From: Epilithonimonas hungarica
GTDB taxonomy: Bacteria; Bacteroidota; Bacteroidia; Flavobacteriales; Weeksellaceae
Assembly (NCBI RefSeq): GCF_900102265.1
Contig: NZ_FNBH01000001.1
Span: 186,001 to 250,000, forward strand
Length of the DNA stretch: 64,000 nucleotides
Direction: 5' to 3'
Position numbers and translations under genes: made by a program. The notes under the pieces were generated by a model that was not told the DNA's origin, did no database searches, and worked only from the letters and a program-made list of their open reading frames with translations. How positions within the stretch are numbered: position 1 is the stretch's first letter; every line of letters starts with the position of its first letter. Of this stretch, positions 1 to 8,297 are shown one piece after another.

Positions 1-135
1 GATTTTGACCGTAGCGTTTCAATATTAAACATATAAATACGTAAAAGGTAATTTTTATTTGTGTATAAGTAAGAATGAAAACCAGGAGGTTATCCATTTT
101 TATTGAGTGATTACAATGCAAATCTACATTAATTT
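1..135. other. Left edge, no gene recognised
   Basis: No convincing gene is visible in these 135 bases. Short open stretches could be the tail of a gene that lies outside the window. DUF4293 genes often follow rho in Flavobacteriia, but nothing here reads as a rho C-terminus. Confidence 0.4.
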
Positions 136-165
136 TTGAATTACGCAAAAATTATTTTATTTTTG
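136..165 (+). promoter_or_regulatory. Bacteroidota-type promoter for the DUF4293 gene
   Basis: TTG at 136-138 is followed after 19 bp by TATTTTTG at 158-165. This matches the flavobacterial -33/-7 consensus (TTG, 17-23 bp, TAnnTTTG). The start codon lies about 40 bp downstream. Confidence 0.7.
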
Positions 166-206
166 CAATCTATTTTAACCTTTTTTATAAAGGATTTATA
201 ATAAAT

Positions 207-596
207 ATGTTACAAAGAATACAAACCATCTGGATCATCTTATCTGTTCTGGGAGCATTGTTCCTCAATCTTACAGCACAAGACCTGGATATATTGGGAG
301 GCAGCCTGACGATCAATGTTTCTACAGTGGTATTGATATTGGCAGGATTGCTGAGTGTTTTTAGTTTCAAAAACAGGAAAAGACAAATATTGCTGAACAA
401 CATCAGCCTTATTATAAACGCTTTGTTGGTTGGTCTTTTGATTTACTGGTTACTAAATTTATCCGGAGGAATTCAGTTTCCTGAGAAGGGTATTGAGCCA
501 ATTTTCCCATTCATCTCGATGATATGTTTGCTTTTGGCAAATGTTTACATCAGAAAAGATGAGAGGCTCGTAAAATCTGTAGACAGACTTCGATAG
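207..596 (+). CDS. DUF4293 family membrane protein
   Basis: Small integral membrane protein of 129 residues with four hydrophobic segments, at about 7-24, 37-52, 66-85 and 100-115. It ends in a basic tail, KSVDRLR, that is typical of the DUF4293 family found across Bacteroidota. No enzymatic motif is visible and the family's function is unknown. A good promoter lies upstream and a hairpin terminator lies 26 bp after the stop, so the gene is probably monocistronic. The length matches the family. Confidence 0.85.
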   Translation: MLQRIQTIWIILSVLGALFLNLTAQDLDILGGSLTINVSTVVLILAGLLSVFSFKNRKRQILLNNISLIINALLVGLLIYWLLNLSGGIQFPEKGIEPIFPFISMICLLLANVYIRKDERLVKSVDRLR

Positions 597-621
597 GCTT
601 ACGACGATTTTTTTGAGTGAG

Positions 622-650
622 AACAGCTTCCTTTTGGAGGCTGTTTTTTA
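622..650 (+). terminator. Intrinsic terminator after the DUF4293 gene
   Basis: A 10-bp stem (622-631 with 636-645, one G-T pair) closes a TTTT loop and runs into a T-rich tract. It lies upstream of the next gene's most likely start. Confidence 0.8.
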
Positions 651-681
651 TTTTAATAGATTTGTGCAAAAGCTTAGTAAT

Positions 682-1260
682 GTGGACACATTCAATCACT
701 TAAAAACAATTATCAGCATTATTCTGAGTCTGGGAATCGGAACATTGTTGAATGGAAGCGTGAGATTCATACAACATCCCGGGAGGAACAAGCCGTTTTG
801 GTTGCATCTGTTATTTGTTCTGTATGTTTTTATTTTGATGATTCATTTCTGGTGGTGGGAATACCGTCTTAGAGCCATTACGTCCTGGACTTTCACACAA
901 TATATCTTCATTATAGCTTATATCATTTTATTCTTTGTGCTTTGTACATTGCTTTATCCGACGGATGTTAAAGATTATGGCAATGATTACAAAAACTATT
1001 TTTTCTCCCGAAGAAAATGGCTTTTTGCTTTCCTTGGGATAATGTTTTGCCTGGACCTGGTTGATACACTATATAAAGGAAAAGATTATCTGGACTCGCT
1101 GATGCCACTTTACGGAATACGAATGATAACACATATCCCACTGAGTTTTGCTTTGATCTTCATTCATTCTAAAAAGAATATCTATTATGCGGGCGTTTTA
1201 TTATTTTTCATTCTGTTCGAGATTTTCTTTATTTATAAAAGATATTACCTTTATTCTTGA
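682..1260 (+). CDS. Polytopic membrane protein, unknown function
   Basis: Integral membrane protein with about six hydrophobic segments and Trp/Tyr-rich interfaces, including a WWWEYR stretch after the second segment. I do not recognise a named family. The frame is open from a TTG at 613, but that start would put a clear intrinsic terminator (622-650) inside the gene. I therefore place the start at GTG 682, with GTG 664 as the alternative. There is no in-frame ATG near the N-terminus. From GTG 682 the product is 192 residues. It stands alone between the DUF4293 gene and the secreted peptidase. Confidence 0.6.
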   Translation: MDTFNHLKTIISIILSLGIGTLLNGSVRFIQHPGRNKPFWLHLLFVLYVFILMIHFWWWEYRLRAITSWTFTQYIFIIAYIILFFVLCTLLYPTDVKDYGNDYKNYFFSRRKWLFAFLGIMFCLDLVDTLYKGKDYLDSLMPLYGIRMITHIPLSFALIFIHSKKNIYYAGVLLFFILFEIFFIYKRYYLYS

Positions 1261-1320
1261 TGATTGGTAACAATTCGGATAAAAAAAGGACTTATAATAC
1301 TTAATTAATAAATCTGAACT

Positions 1321-2247
1321 ATGAAAAAAGTAATCTCCATTGTTTTAATTGCTCAATCGTTTCTGGCTTTTGCCCAGGATATTTCCAAGGAAAGAGTTGT
1401 AAATATTATTTCAACCTTAGCATCAGACGAAATGAAAGGCAGAAAGTTCGGGACGCCTGAAAATGATAGATCAGCTGAATACATCGCTCAGGAATTCAAA
1501 AAAAATAATCTGAGTTACTGCTACGGAGATTCTTATCTGATTCCTTTCGAATACAAAGGGCAAAAAGGTTACAACGTATGCGCAATCAAGAAAGGCAAGT
1601 CGGAACAGAGTCTGGCTTTCTCTGCACATTTTGACCACATCGGGACCAATAACAAAGAAGGTGATAATATCTACAACGGAGCGGATGATGACGCAAGCGG
1701 TGTTTCTACAGTGATTGGTCTGGCAGATTATTTTAAAGATAAGAAAACCGATTTCTCAATGGTTTTTATGGCTTTCAATGCAGAAGAGATCGGATTGATT
1801 GGTTCAAAAGCTTTATCGGAGAATCAAAACTTGACTCCTGTCTTCAATAATATCAAAGTGCTTTTCAATTTCGAAATGCTGGCAACTGAATCTCAGTTCG
1901 GAAAAAATGCGGTTTTTATGACTGGTGATGAGTTTTCTGACTTCGATGAATTGATCAATGCCAATGCTGTTAACGGCTTAAAAGTTTATCCCGACCCATA
2001 TCAAGGACAGCAATTGTTTTACAGATCTGATAATGTAAATTTTGTCAAAAGAAAAATCATTGCACATTCTATCTCAACAGTTGATATGAACAAAGCGTTT
2101 CATTACCACGCTGTGAATGACGATATCAATATTGTAGATGCAGACAATCTGACAAGCATCATCAACAACTTCGCTAAGACGATTGAAAAATTCAACACAA
2201 AAAATTTCCAGCCGAAGTACAACGATAAGGTAAAATACGATTTCTAG
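1321..2247 (+). CDS. Secreted M28-family zinc peptidase
   Basis: A 308-residue M28 metallopeptidase (aminopeptidase-type fold) with an N-terminal signal peptide that probably ends near AFAQ (about residue 18). Zinc-ligand motifs are in the family order: SAHFDHIG (101-108), NGADDDASG (119-127), the catalytic Glu pair NAEE (153-156), an acidic residue in FNFEML (Glu185), and HYHAVNDD (261-268). M28 enzymes release N-terminal amino acids or short peptides using two zinc ions. The substrate here is unknown, and the site is probably periplasm or outer surface. The gene appears to stand alone. No C-terminal type IX secretion domain is visible. Confidence 0.85.
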   Translation: MKKVISIVLIAQSFLAFAQDISKERVVNIISTLASDEMKGRKFGTPENDRSAEYIAQEFKKNNLSYCYGDSYLIPFEYKGQKGYNVCAIKKGKSEQSLAFSAHFDHIGTNNKEGDNIYNGADDDASGVSTVIGLADYFKDKKTDFSMVFMAFNAEEIGLIGSKALSENQNLTPVFNNIKVLFNFEMLATESQFGKNAVFMTGDEFSDFDELINANAVNGLKVYPDPYQGQQLFYRSDNVNFVKRKIIAHSISTVDMNKAFHYHAVNDDINIVDADNLTSIINNFAKTIEKFNTKNFQPKYNDKVKYDF

Positions 2248-2303
2248 CGTCTTGATAAACTAAGCTATTTATTTTCCGTATTTTTGCTTTTCAATTTTTC
2301 TTA

Positions 2304-4142
2304 ATGAAACCATACCAACGAATTTTAGGTTTTGCAAAACCACATCAGAAATACCTTTGGGGAAGTATGTTTTTTAACATTCTTTACTCGCTTTTGCAGA
2401 TCTTTTCCATAGGGACATTGCTTCCGATTCTGAGCATAATGTTCGGAACTTCTGATGAGATCGACACTACAAAAGCGCCGATCTGGAATGGTAGACTGGC
2501 GGATTATTTCGCTTATGTGAAAGATTGGGCCTATTATACAATTCAGGTTAATATCGATGAACACGGCGGAATCAAGGTTCTGGCGATTCTCTGCTGTATG
2601 ACGGCTTTTGCTTTTTTATTGAGGAATATTTTCCGTTACATTGGTTCTTATTTGTTGGTCAATTATCGAGTTGGAATTACCAGAGACTTGAGAACTGCGA
2701 TGTATGACAAGTTTCTGAAATTACCGGTTTCTTTCTTCACAGAACAGAGAAAAGGCGATATGATGTCCAGGATCTCCAACGATATCGGAGGCGTGGAAAG
2801 TGGAATTATGGGTTCTTTGGTGGACATCGTGAACTCACCGTTTATGATTATTTCATCATTGACGGCATTGTTTCTCCTTTCTCCTAAATTGACTTTATTT
2901 TCATTGATCGTTTTCCCAATCATGGGATGGATCATCTCTTGGGTTGGAAAAAGTTTGAAGAGACAGGCTAAAAATGCGCAGGAAGAATTAGGGAATCTTT
3001 TCTCTTTGGTTGATGAAACCCTGAAATCCTCAAAGGTGATCAAGATTTTCAACGCAGATAAAATTCTGAAAAATCGTTTTAATAAAACTACAAGCCAATG
3101 GCAACATCATGCCATATCGATGAGCAGAAGGCGAGAATTGGCCTCTCCAATGAGTGAGTTTCTTGGTTCTGTGACGATGTTGTTGATCACTTGGTACGCC
3201 GGAACAGAAATTATTAATGGAACCAATCGTGACCCTGCAACTTTCCTTGCTTTTATCGCAGTTTTCTTCCAGATTTTGGATCCAGCAAAACGGTTGTCAA
3301 ATGCTGTTTCTAATATCCAGGGTGGAATGGCGAGTCTGGAAAGGGTTTCCGAAGTTTTGGATTACGATCTGAAAGTTGATGAAATCCCGAATCCGACACC
3401 AATTTCTGAATTAAATGATAAAATTGAATTCAAAAATATTGGATTCTATTACGAGAAATCTAACCTTATTCTCAAGAATTTTTCCATCGATTTGCCAAAA
3501 GGAAAAACGGTTGCTTTGGTTGGACAATCCGGAAGTGGAAAAACAACGATCGCCAATCTGTTAGCAAGATTCTACGACGTTTCTGAAGGCGAAATCCTGA
3601 TTGACGGGCATAATATCAAAAATCTAAAACTGACGGATTATCGCAAATTGTTAGGAATGGTAACTCAGGAATCTGTTCTTTTTAATGATTCTGTTTACAA
3701 CAATATTTTGATGGGAAATCCCGACGCAACCGAAGAACAAGTGATAGAATCGGCTAAAATTGCCAACGCTCACGAGTTTATCTCACAGCTTCCGGAAGGC
3801 TATCATACCAATATCGGAGATGATGGGAACAAACTTTCCGGTGGCCAGAAACAGCGTGTTTCCATTGCAAGAGCTGTTTTGAAAAATCCACCGATTATGA
3901 TCCTTGACGAAGCAACTTCTGCCTTGGATACAGAATCTGAAAGATATGTTCAGGACGCTTTGGAGAAGATGATGCAAAACAGGACTTCTCTCGTGATTGC
4001 ACACAGATTATCAACGATCCAGAAAGCTGACCATATTGTGGTGATGGAAAAAGGCGATATTGTGGAGCAAGGTTCTCATCAGGAATTGATGGACAGAGAC
4101 GGAACTTATAGAAAGTTGGTCGAGCTTCAGAATTTTGATTAA
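2304..4142 (+). CDS. ABC transporter, fused permease-ATPase (MsbA-like)
   Basis: A 612-residue half-transporter: six-helix type 1 exporter domain over about residues 1-340, then a nucleotide-binding domain. The ATPase motifs are complete: Walker A GQSGSGKTT (about 410), the signature LSGGQKQR (about 511), Walker B IMILDEATSALD (about 530) and the switch His in IAHRLST. Such proteins act as homodimers and export lipids, lipid-linked molecules or drugs. The MsbA lipid A-core flippase family is the closest general match, but the substrate cannot be read from sequence. A TATTTTTG -7 box lies at 2279-2286, about 18 bp before the ATG, without a well-spaced -33 TTG. Confidence 0.85.
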   Translation: MKPYQRILGFAKPHQKYLWGSMFFNILYSLLQIFSIGTLLPILSIMFGTSDEIDTTKAPIWNGRLADYFAYVKDWAYYTIQVNIDEHGGIKVLAILCCMTAFAFLLRNIFRYIGSYLLVNYRVGITRDLRTAMYDKFLKLPVSFFTEQRKGDMMSRISNDIGGVESGIMGSLVDIVNSPFMIISSLTALFLLSPKLTLFSLIVFPIMGWIISWVGKSLKRQAKNAQEELGNLFSLVDETLKSSKVIKIFNADKILKNRFNKTTSQWQHHAISMSRRRELASPMSEFLGSVTMLLITWYAGTEIINGTNRDPATFLAFIAVFFQILDPAKRLSNAVSNIQGGMASLERVSEVLDYDLKVDEIPNPTPISELNDKIEFKNIGFYYEKSNLILKNFSIDLPKGKTVALVGQSGSGKTTIANLLARFYDVSEGEILIDGHNIKNLKLTDYRKLLGMVTQESVLFNDSVYNNILMGNPDATEEQVIESAKIANAHEFISQLPEGYHTNIGDDGNKLSGGQKQRVSIARAVLKNPPIMILDEATSALDTESERYVQDALEKMMQNRTSLVIAHRLSTIQKADHIVVMEKGDIVEQGSHQELMDRDGTYRKLVELQNFD

Positions 4143-4221
4143 TGAATCCAATTCAGGAATATTTCTACCGGATTGACGAGCCTGATTCAATTCTTAGATA
4201 AACAGCATTAAAAAACTGTAT

Positions 4222-4620
4222 ATGATAGCACTTTTTTCTAAACTTATTGCTCTACAAGTTTTATTTTATCTTTTTACTGCTTTATTATCATTCTTAATTC
4301 TATATTTATTCAGGGAGCATAAAAACGATAATATCGATGATAAAAAAGGAAAAGCAATTTTGACAATTATGTCTTTCTCGACATTTGTCTTGTTAATTTT
4401 ATATAGTTTGATTTGCTCTTCTATTGTTAATAACTATATAATTTTGAACCCAAGTTATAATAGAATCAGTTTTAAGATATTATGTCTAATTTTTATTATT
4501 CCAATAATAGTTTTAAAGAAAAATCAGCAAAGTAAAAGTGAGTATTTGCGTAATATAATTGGAGTTATAATACTGTTGCCATTACTTTATTTTTTGGGAT
4601 TATATTTATTTAAAATGTGA
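4222..4620 (+). CDS. Small hydrophobic protein, hypothetical
   Basis: A 132-residue, very hydrophobic protein with four predicted membrane helices (about 5-30, 47-70, 86-100, 110-130) and a short charged cytoplasmic loop after the first helix. I recognise no family. Its base composition is clearly more AT-rich than the flanking transporter gene, which could mean a low-expression or recently acquired gene. It has an ATG start and no obvious promoter or terminator. It is probably real given its length and clean helix pattern. Confidence 0.5.
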   Translation: MIALFSKLIALQVLFYLFTALLSFLILYLFREHKNDNIDDKKGKAILTIMSFSTFVLLILYSLICSSIVNNYIILNPSYNRISFKILCLIFIIPIIVLKKNQQSKSEYLRNIIGVIILLPLLYFLGLYLFKM

Positions 4621-4718
4621 AAAATTCTATTTCCTTGATGGTAAAATATTCTTGAAATCACTTTGAAAGTAATCGTTTTTTATGCTTCATGAATTGGAGC
4701 ACTTTAAAATGTAAAATA

Positions 4719-5063
4719 TCATCCAACTTCCAATCCATTTTTCACAGGCAAACTCGGACTTAACAAAGTCACATCACTTTTATTTTCTCCATAAACCCCA
4801 AGAACGAGACATTCGCTGAAAAAGTTGGCGATTTGTTTCTTTGGAAAATTAACCACTGCGAGAATTTGTTTTCCAATCAAATCGTCTTTAGAATATAAAG
4901 CTGTGATTTGAGCAGAAGATTTCCGAATTCCCAAATCTCCAAAATCAATTTCCAATTGATAAGAAGGATTTCTGGCTTTTTCAAAATCGTTAGCGGAAAT
5001 AATGGTTCCTACTCTGATGTCGATCTTCTCAAAATCGCTCCAGGATATTTCAGGTTTTGTCAT
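4719..5063 (-). CDS. csaA: CsaA-like tRNA-binding domain protein
   Basis: A 114-residue single-domain protein of the CsaA/YgjH class, an OB-fold related to the EMAP-II/MetRS C-terminal tRNA-binding domain. The start region KIDIRVGTI, the central KSSAQITALY and the ending SPSLPVKNGLEVG are family hallmarks. CsaA proteins dimerise and bind tRNA, and a chaperone-like role in secretion has been proposed in Bacillus. It is the last gene of a minus-strand run with the TPR and HExxH genes, 20 bp after the TPR gene. Confidence 0.8.
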   Translation of the reverse strand: MTKPEISWSDFEKIDIRVGTIISANDFEKARNPSYQLEIDFGDLGIRKSSAQITALYSKDDLIGKQILAVVNFPKKQIANFFSECLVLGVYGENKSDVTLLSPSLPVKNGLEVG

Positions 5064-5083
5064 TATTAAATTAATTTTATATT

Positions 5084-5884
5084 TTAATCATCTAAATTTA
5101 TCATATACCAATTGACCTCATAAGGATATTTTTCGTAGGGTGAATCTCCCTCTTTGAAGGTCAAACCTTTGTCATAATCCTTTTTTGCCAGCCTTGCACT
5201 TTCTAAATATGTTTTAAAATCATTATTGATTTTGTAAAGACTCAAAGCTTTGTAATATTCCGCATCCGAGAAATTTGGGTAAAGCTTTAGAGCCTTGTCC
5301 AACTCTTCAACTGCACTTTTATAATCTCTTTTTTCGTAATATATAATACCTGTGTAAAAATAGCAAAGTGGCGAAACCCAATCGACTCCGCTTTGTTTTT
5401 TGATTTTATCGATTTCTGATTGCATCAATTTCAGAGCTTTATCAAAATCATTTAACTGTAGATAACATAGTGATTTATAAAAATCATAAGAGTGGTCATT
5501 TTGAATTGCGTCCCCGTATTCTTTAGTCGCTGCGTCCAAATCCTTTAAAGCATCGGCGTAATTTTTCAAGAAAATACATTTCAGAAAACCTCTTCTACCC
5601 AAATATTCTTTTCTGTTATATTTTACAGCTTTATCATAGCTTTTCAGGGCAAGTTCATATTTCCTTGTTTTCCATAATGGTAAAGCTTTATGATGCCAAA
5701 AAATAGCGATTGCAGAATCTGCTTTTAATCCTTCATTGATACAGTCTTCCCAACCCTGTGCTAAATAGTGGAATTGATAAGCGCATTTCCTTGTATATTT
5801 TTCGATGATTGAATCTTGTTTGACATTTTGTGAAAAACAATTGAAAAAAAAATAAAGAAAAACTAAGGTTAAGAATTTCTTCAT
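5084..5884 (-). CDS. Secreted/periplasmic TPR protein
   Basis: A 266-residue protein with a signal peptide (hydrophobic residues 4-16, cleavage near CFSQ) and tetratricopeptide repeats over about 55-240, seen as repeated A..AYD.A and AVEELDKAL..YP patterns. TPRs are protein-protein interaction scaffolds, and no catalytic residues are visible. Its start lies 1 bp after the stop of the HExxH gene, so the two are almost certainly co-transcribed and perhaps translationally coupled. Confidence 0.7.
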   Translation of the reverse strand: MKKFLTLVFLYFFFNCFSQNVKQDSIIEKYTRKCAYQFHYLAQGWEDCINEGLKADSAIAIFWHHKALPLWKTRKYELALKSYDKAVKYNRKEYLGRRGFLKCIFLKNYADALKDLDAATKEYGDAIQNDHSYDFYKSLCYLQLNDFDKALKLMQSEIDKIKKQSGVDWVSPLCYFYTGIIYYEKRDYKSAVEELDKALKLYPNFSDAEYYKALSLYKINNDFKTYLESARLAKKDYDKGLTFKEGDSPYEKYPYEVNWYMINLDD

Positions 5885-5885
5885 A

Positions 5886-6404
5886 TTAGATCTCTTTGGT
5901 TAAATCTTCCAAAAGCTTTTCAACTTCAAATTTTTGCTCAGAATATTTTAATTGAAGTTCACTTCCTTCGCCCATTCTTCCATAATAGATCAAAGCTTTC
6001 TCACCAAAGAAGTTTTTATAATAATCGGAAAGTTCCGGAATCTGGGGAAAATTGGTGTGAAATAACATTTCGTAGTAAGCCTGCCACTCACGTTCGTTTT
6101 TATCCATGATCATCATTTTGGGCGATTTTTGGCGAACGTGCAGCATCTCATGAGCGAGCATATTGAGAACTAATGTTAAATCAAAATCGAATAGATTTCT
6201 TGGAATCAAAACTTCCTGCATATCTCCGATTTCTCCATTGGCTGTCAATAGAACCGAGTTCTTTTCTAATTCTTCCCTAAAACCAAATCCTAAAAAATTC
6301 TCATCATCCAATTCGAATTCATGGATAAGGAATCTTGCGGCATCGAGAATCTCACCGGTTTCTTTATAAGCTTTGAGGTTAAATTGTAATTGTTCGTAGT
6401 TCAT
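5886..6404 (-). CDS. Putative zincin-like protein with HExxH motif
   Basis: A 172-residue soluble protein with no signal peptide. It carries HEMLH at 85-89 (in MLAHEMLHVRQ) and, about 15 residues later, an acidic helix EREWQAYYE that could supply the third zinc ligand, as in HExxH...E zincins. This suggests a small metalloprotease, but the family is not one I can name and activity is unproven. It is the first gene of the operon with the TPR and CsaA genes and has a good promoter (6437-6467). Confidence 0.6.
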   Translation of the reverse strand: MNYEQLQFNLKAYKETGEILDAARFLIHEFELDDENFLGFGFREELEKNSVLLTANGEIGDMQEVLIPRNLFDFDLTLVLNMLAHEMLHVRQKSPKMMIMDKNEREWQAYYEMLFHTNFPQIPELSDYYKNFFGEKALIYYGRMGEGSELQLKYSEQKFEVEKLLEDLTKEI

Positions 6405-6436
6405 TTGTGTTAAAATAAAATTGTTCTAAAGTGTTT

Positions 6437-6467
6437 CAAATTTACAATTTAACGACAAATATCTCAA
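6437..6467 (-). promoter_or_regulatory. Promoter of the HExxH-TPR-csaA operon
   Basis: On the minus strand, TTG (6465-6467) is followed after 20 bp by TAAATTTG (6437-6444), a full match to the Bacteroidota consensus. The start codon lies about 33 bp downstream. Confidence 0.7.
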
Positions 6468-6478
6468 AAGAAGTTGAA

Positions 6479-6580
6479 TCTGCGGCCGCGATAGTAACGG
6501 TTACCCCGCAACGAGGCGGCGGAACGCAGTGGAGCCGCTGATTGAGGAGTATGAGTGGATAGCGCGAAATGTCCGCCCAT
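6479..6580. repeat. GC-rich intergenic element, repeat-like
   Basis: About 100 bases far richer in GC than anything around them, placed between the suf terminator and the 6404 gene. Internal complementary pieces (GGCGG and CCGCC types; GCGGCC near the left edge) suggest a folded RNA or DNA. No gene fits. Its ends (CGATAGTAACGG near the left, TAGCGCGAAATGTCCGCCC at the right) resemble the reverse complement of the elements at 31961 and 37195. I suspect a diverged member of the same family. Confidence 0.45.
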
Positions 6581-6611
6581 AAAAAAATCGCACCTGTTTG
6601 AGATGCGATTT
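6581..6611 (-). terminator. Intrinsic terminator of the suf operon
   Basis: An 11-bp stem (6585-6595 with 6601-6611, one G-T pair) with a 5-base loop is followed on the minus strand by seven T. It lies just past the sufD stop codon. Confidence 0.85.
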
Positions 6612-6618
6612 GATTTAT

Positions 6619-7926
6619 TTAGAATTCCATATTGACTTCCAGTTTTTCTGCCAGAAGTTTGGAGACTTTTACTTTGAGTGGCTCGATATCGATGTTTTGC
6701 ATCGCATCGTTGGCGAAAGCGTAAAGCAATAATGCCCTGGCTTCTTTCTTGGAAATTCCACGAGCTCTAAGGTAGAACATCGCGTCCTCGTTCAGCTGTC
6801 CAACGGTACAACCGTGCGAACATTTCACATCGTCTGCGAAAATCTCCAGCTGAGGTTTTGTGTCGATAGTTGCGCCCTCATCTAACAAAATATTGTTGTT
6901 CTGCTGATAAGCGTTGGTTTTCTGAGCAATCTTGTTCACAAACACTTTTCCGTTGAAAACGCCGTGTGATTTATCTTTGAAAATCCCTTTGTAATTCTGG
7001 TAAGATTCGCAGTTTGGCGTGTTGTGATGAACAGCCGTGTGGTGATCTACCAATTGGTCTTTCCCGATAATCGTAATACCGTTCATAAACGAGTTGATAT
7101 TCTCTCCGTTGTGGATGAAATCCAGATTGTTACGAACCAATTTTCCTCCGAAGGAGAACGTATTCACAGTCGTTAAGCTGTCTCTTTCCTGCTTCGCAAA
7201 TGTGTGGTCCATAAGGTAAGATGTGTCACTGTCGTTCTGTAATTTATGCCAATCTGCTTTTGCATTTTGGTAAGTGAAAATCTCCGTCACAGAATTTGTG
7301 AAAACGAAAGATTCATCGAAATTATGATGACTTTCAATCACTTCTACTTTTGCACCAGCTTCTACAATCAATAGGTTTCTTGTGTTGTAGAATGTGTTTT
7401 CTTCCTGACTGTCAGAGATATAAAAAACGTGAATCGGTTTTTCGATAACGATGTTTTTAGGAACTTTCAGGAAAAATCCTTCATTGAAATAAGCAAGGTT
7501 CAAATTGGTAAAAGCTAAATCTTTGTTAGCAATCGTATTGAAATATTGATTGAATGTTTCTTTTTTTGCGGAATCATTCAGCGCTTCGTTCAACGTCAGG
7601 AATTCTGCATTTTCAATAGAAATGTTAGAATATTCTTTGTGAAGTTTCCCGTTGATAAACACAATCCAGTCAAAATGTTCCTCGCCAAAATGTAGTTCGT
7701 CCAACTGTTCTTTGATGATGTGATGGGCTTCTGAAGGGAAAAAGTTGTAATCTTTTTCCGTGATCTCCTTCAGATTTGTGTATTTGTATTCTTCATCTTT
7801 TTTGGTAGGAAAACCTTTCTCCTCAAATTTCCGAAGAGCGGTTTTTCTCTCTTCGTTCAAAAAAGAATGACGAAGCGTCTCTAAAAATGAAGTGTGATTA
7901 TTTATAATTTGTTCTTGTAAACTCAT
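6619..7926 (-). CDS. sufD: Fe-S cluster assembly protein SufD
   Basis: A 435-residue SufD: helical N-terminus, then the right-handed beta-helix core shared with SufB, with the C-terminal SufBD signatures DVKCSHGCTVGQ and RARGISKKEARALLL. SufD pairs with SufB and the ATPase SufC to form the SufBC2D scaffold that assembles Fe-S clusters in the cytosol. It is the last gene of the operon, 7 bp after the cupin gene, with a strong terminator immediately downstream. Family-typical length. Confidence 0.95.
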   Translation of the reverse strand: MSLQEQIINNHTSFLETLRHSFLNEERKTALRKFEEKGFPTKKDEEYKYTNLKEITEKDYNFFPSEAHHIIKEQLDELHFGEEHFDWIVFINGKLHKEYSNISIENAEFLTLNEALNDSAKKETFNQYFNTIANKDLAFTNLNLAYFNEGFFLKVPKNIVIEKPIHVFYISDSQEENTFYNTRNLLIVEAGAKVEVIESHHNFDESFVFTNSVTEIFTYQNAKADWHKLQNDSDTSYLMDHTFAKQERDSLTTVNTFSFGGKLVRNNLDFIHNGENINSFMNGITIIGKDQLVDHHTAVHHNTPNCESYQNYKGIFKDKSHGVFNGKVFVNKIAQKTNAYQQNNNILLDEGATIDTKPQLEIFADDVKCSHGCTVGQLNEDAMFYLRARGISKKEARALLLYAFANDAMQNIDIEPLKVKVSKLLAEKLEVNMEF

Positions 7927-7933
7927 TTTTTAT

Positions 7934-8293
7934 TTATATCCAATTCAACTGATGTTTAGTCAAGTCGTTTTCTGTATTTCCTGTATTGAGTGTTGTCGCT
8001 GGTTCAAACAACATTACCAAAACTTCATTTTCAGCAACAGGTTTGTGTTCTACTCCTTTCGGAATGATTAAAAATTCTCCTTTGTTCAGCGTGACTGTTT
8101 TATCACGAAATTCAATATTTAAAGTTCCTTCAGCAATGAAAAACATTTCGTCTTCATTATCGTGTTTGTGCCAGACAAATTCGCCCTTGAATTTTGCCAG
8201 CTTTACTTGTTGCCCATTAAGTTCTCCTACTATTTTTGGCGACCAGTATTCTGAAAACAACTGAAATTTTTCTGCTAAATTTACTTTGTCCAT
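7934..8293 (-). CDS. Cupin-domain protein inside the suf operon
   Basis: A 119-residue single-domain cupin. Metal-ligand motif 1 is WHKHDNEDEMFFI (His42, His44, Glu48) and motif 2 is LIIPKGVEH (His83), so a mononuclear metal site is likely intact. Function is unknown; small cupins may be dioxygenases, isomerases or binding proteins. It lies between sufC (4 bp) and sufD (7 bp), so it is made with the Fe-S assembly proteins. It is not a standard Suf component and may simply ride along. Confidence 0.8.
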   Translation of the reverse strand: MDKVNLAEKFQLFSEYWSPKIVGELNGQQVKLAKFKGEFVWHKHDNEDEMFFIAEGTLNIEFRDKTVTLNKGEFLIIPKGVEHKPVAENEVLVMLFEPATTLNTGNTENDLTKHQLNWI

Positions 8294-8297
8294 TTGA

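Noticed and set aside
613-681. TTG start for the membrane protein after DUF4293
   Set aside because: The segment is a terminator hairpin and T-run.
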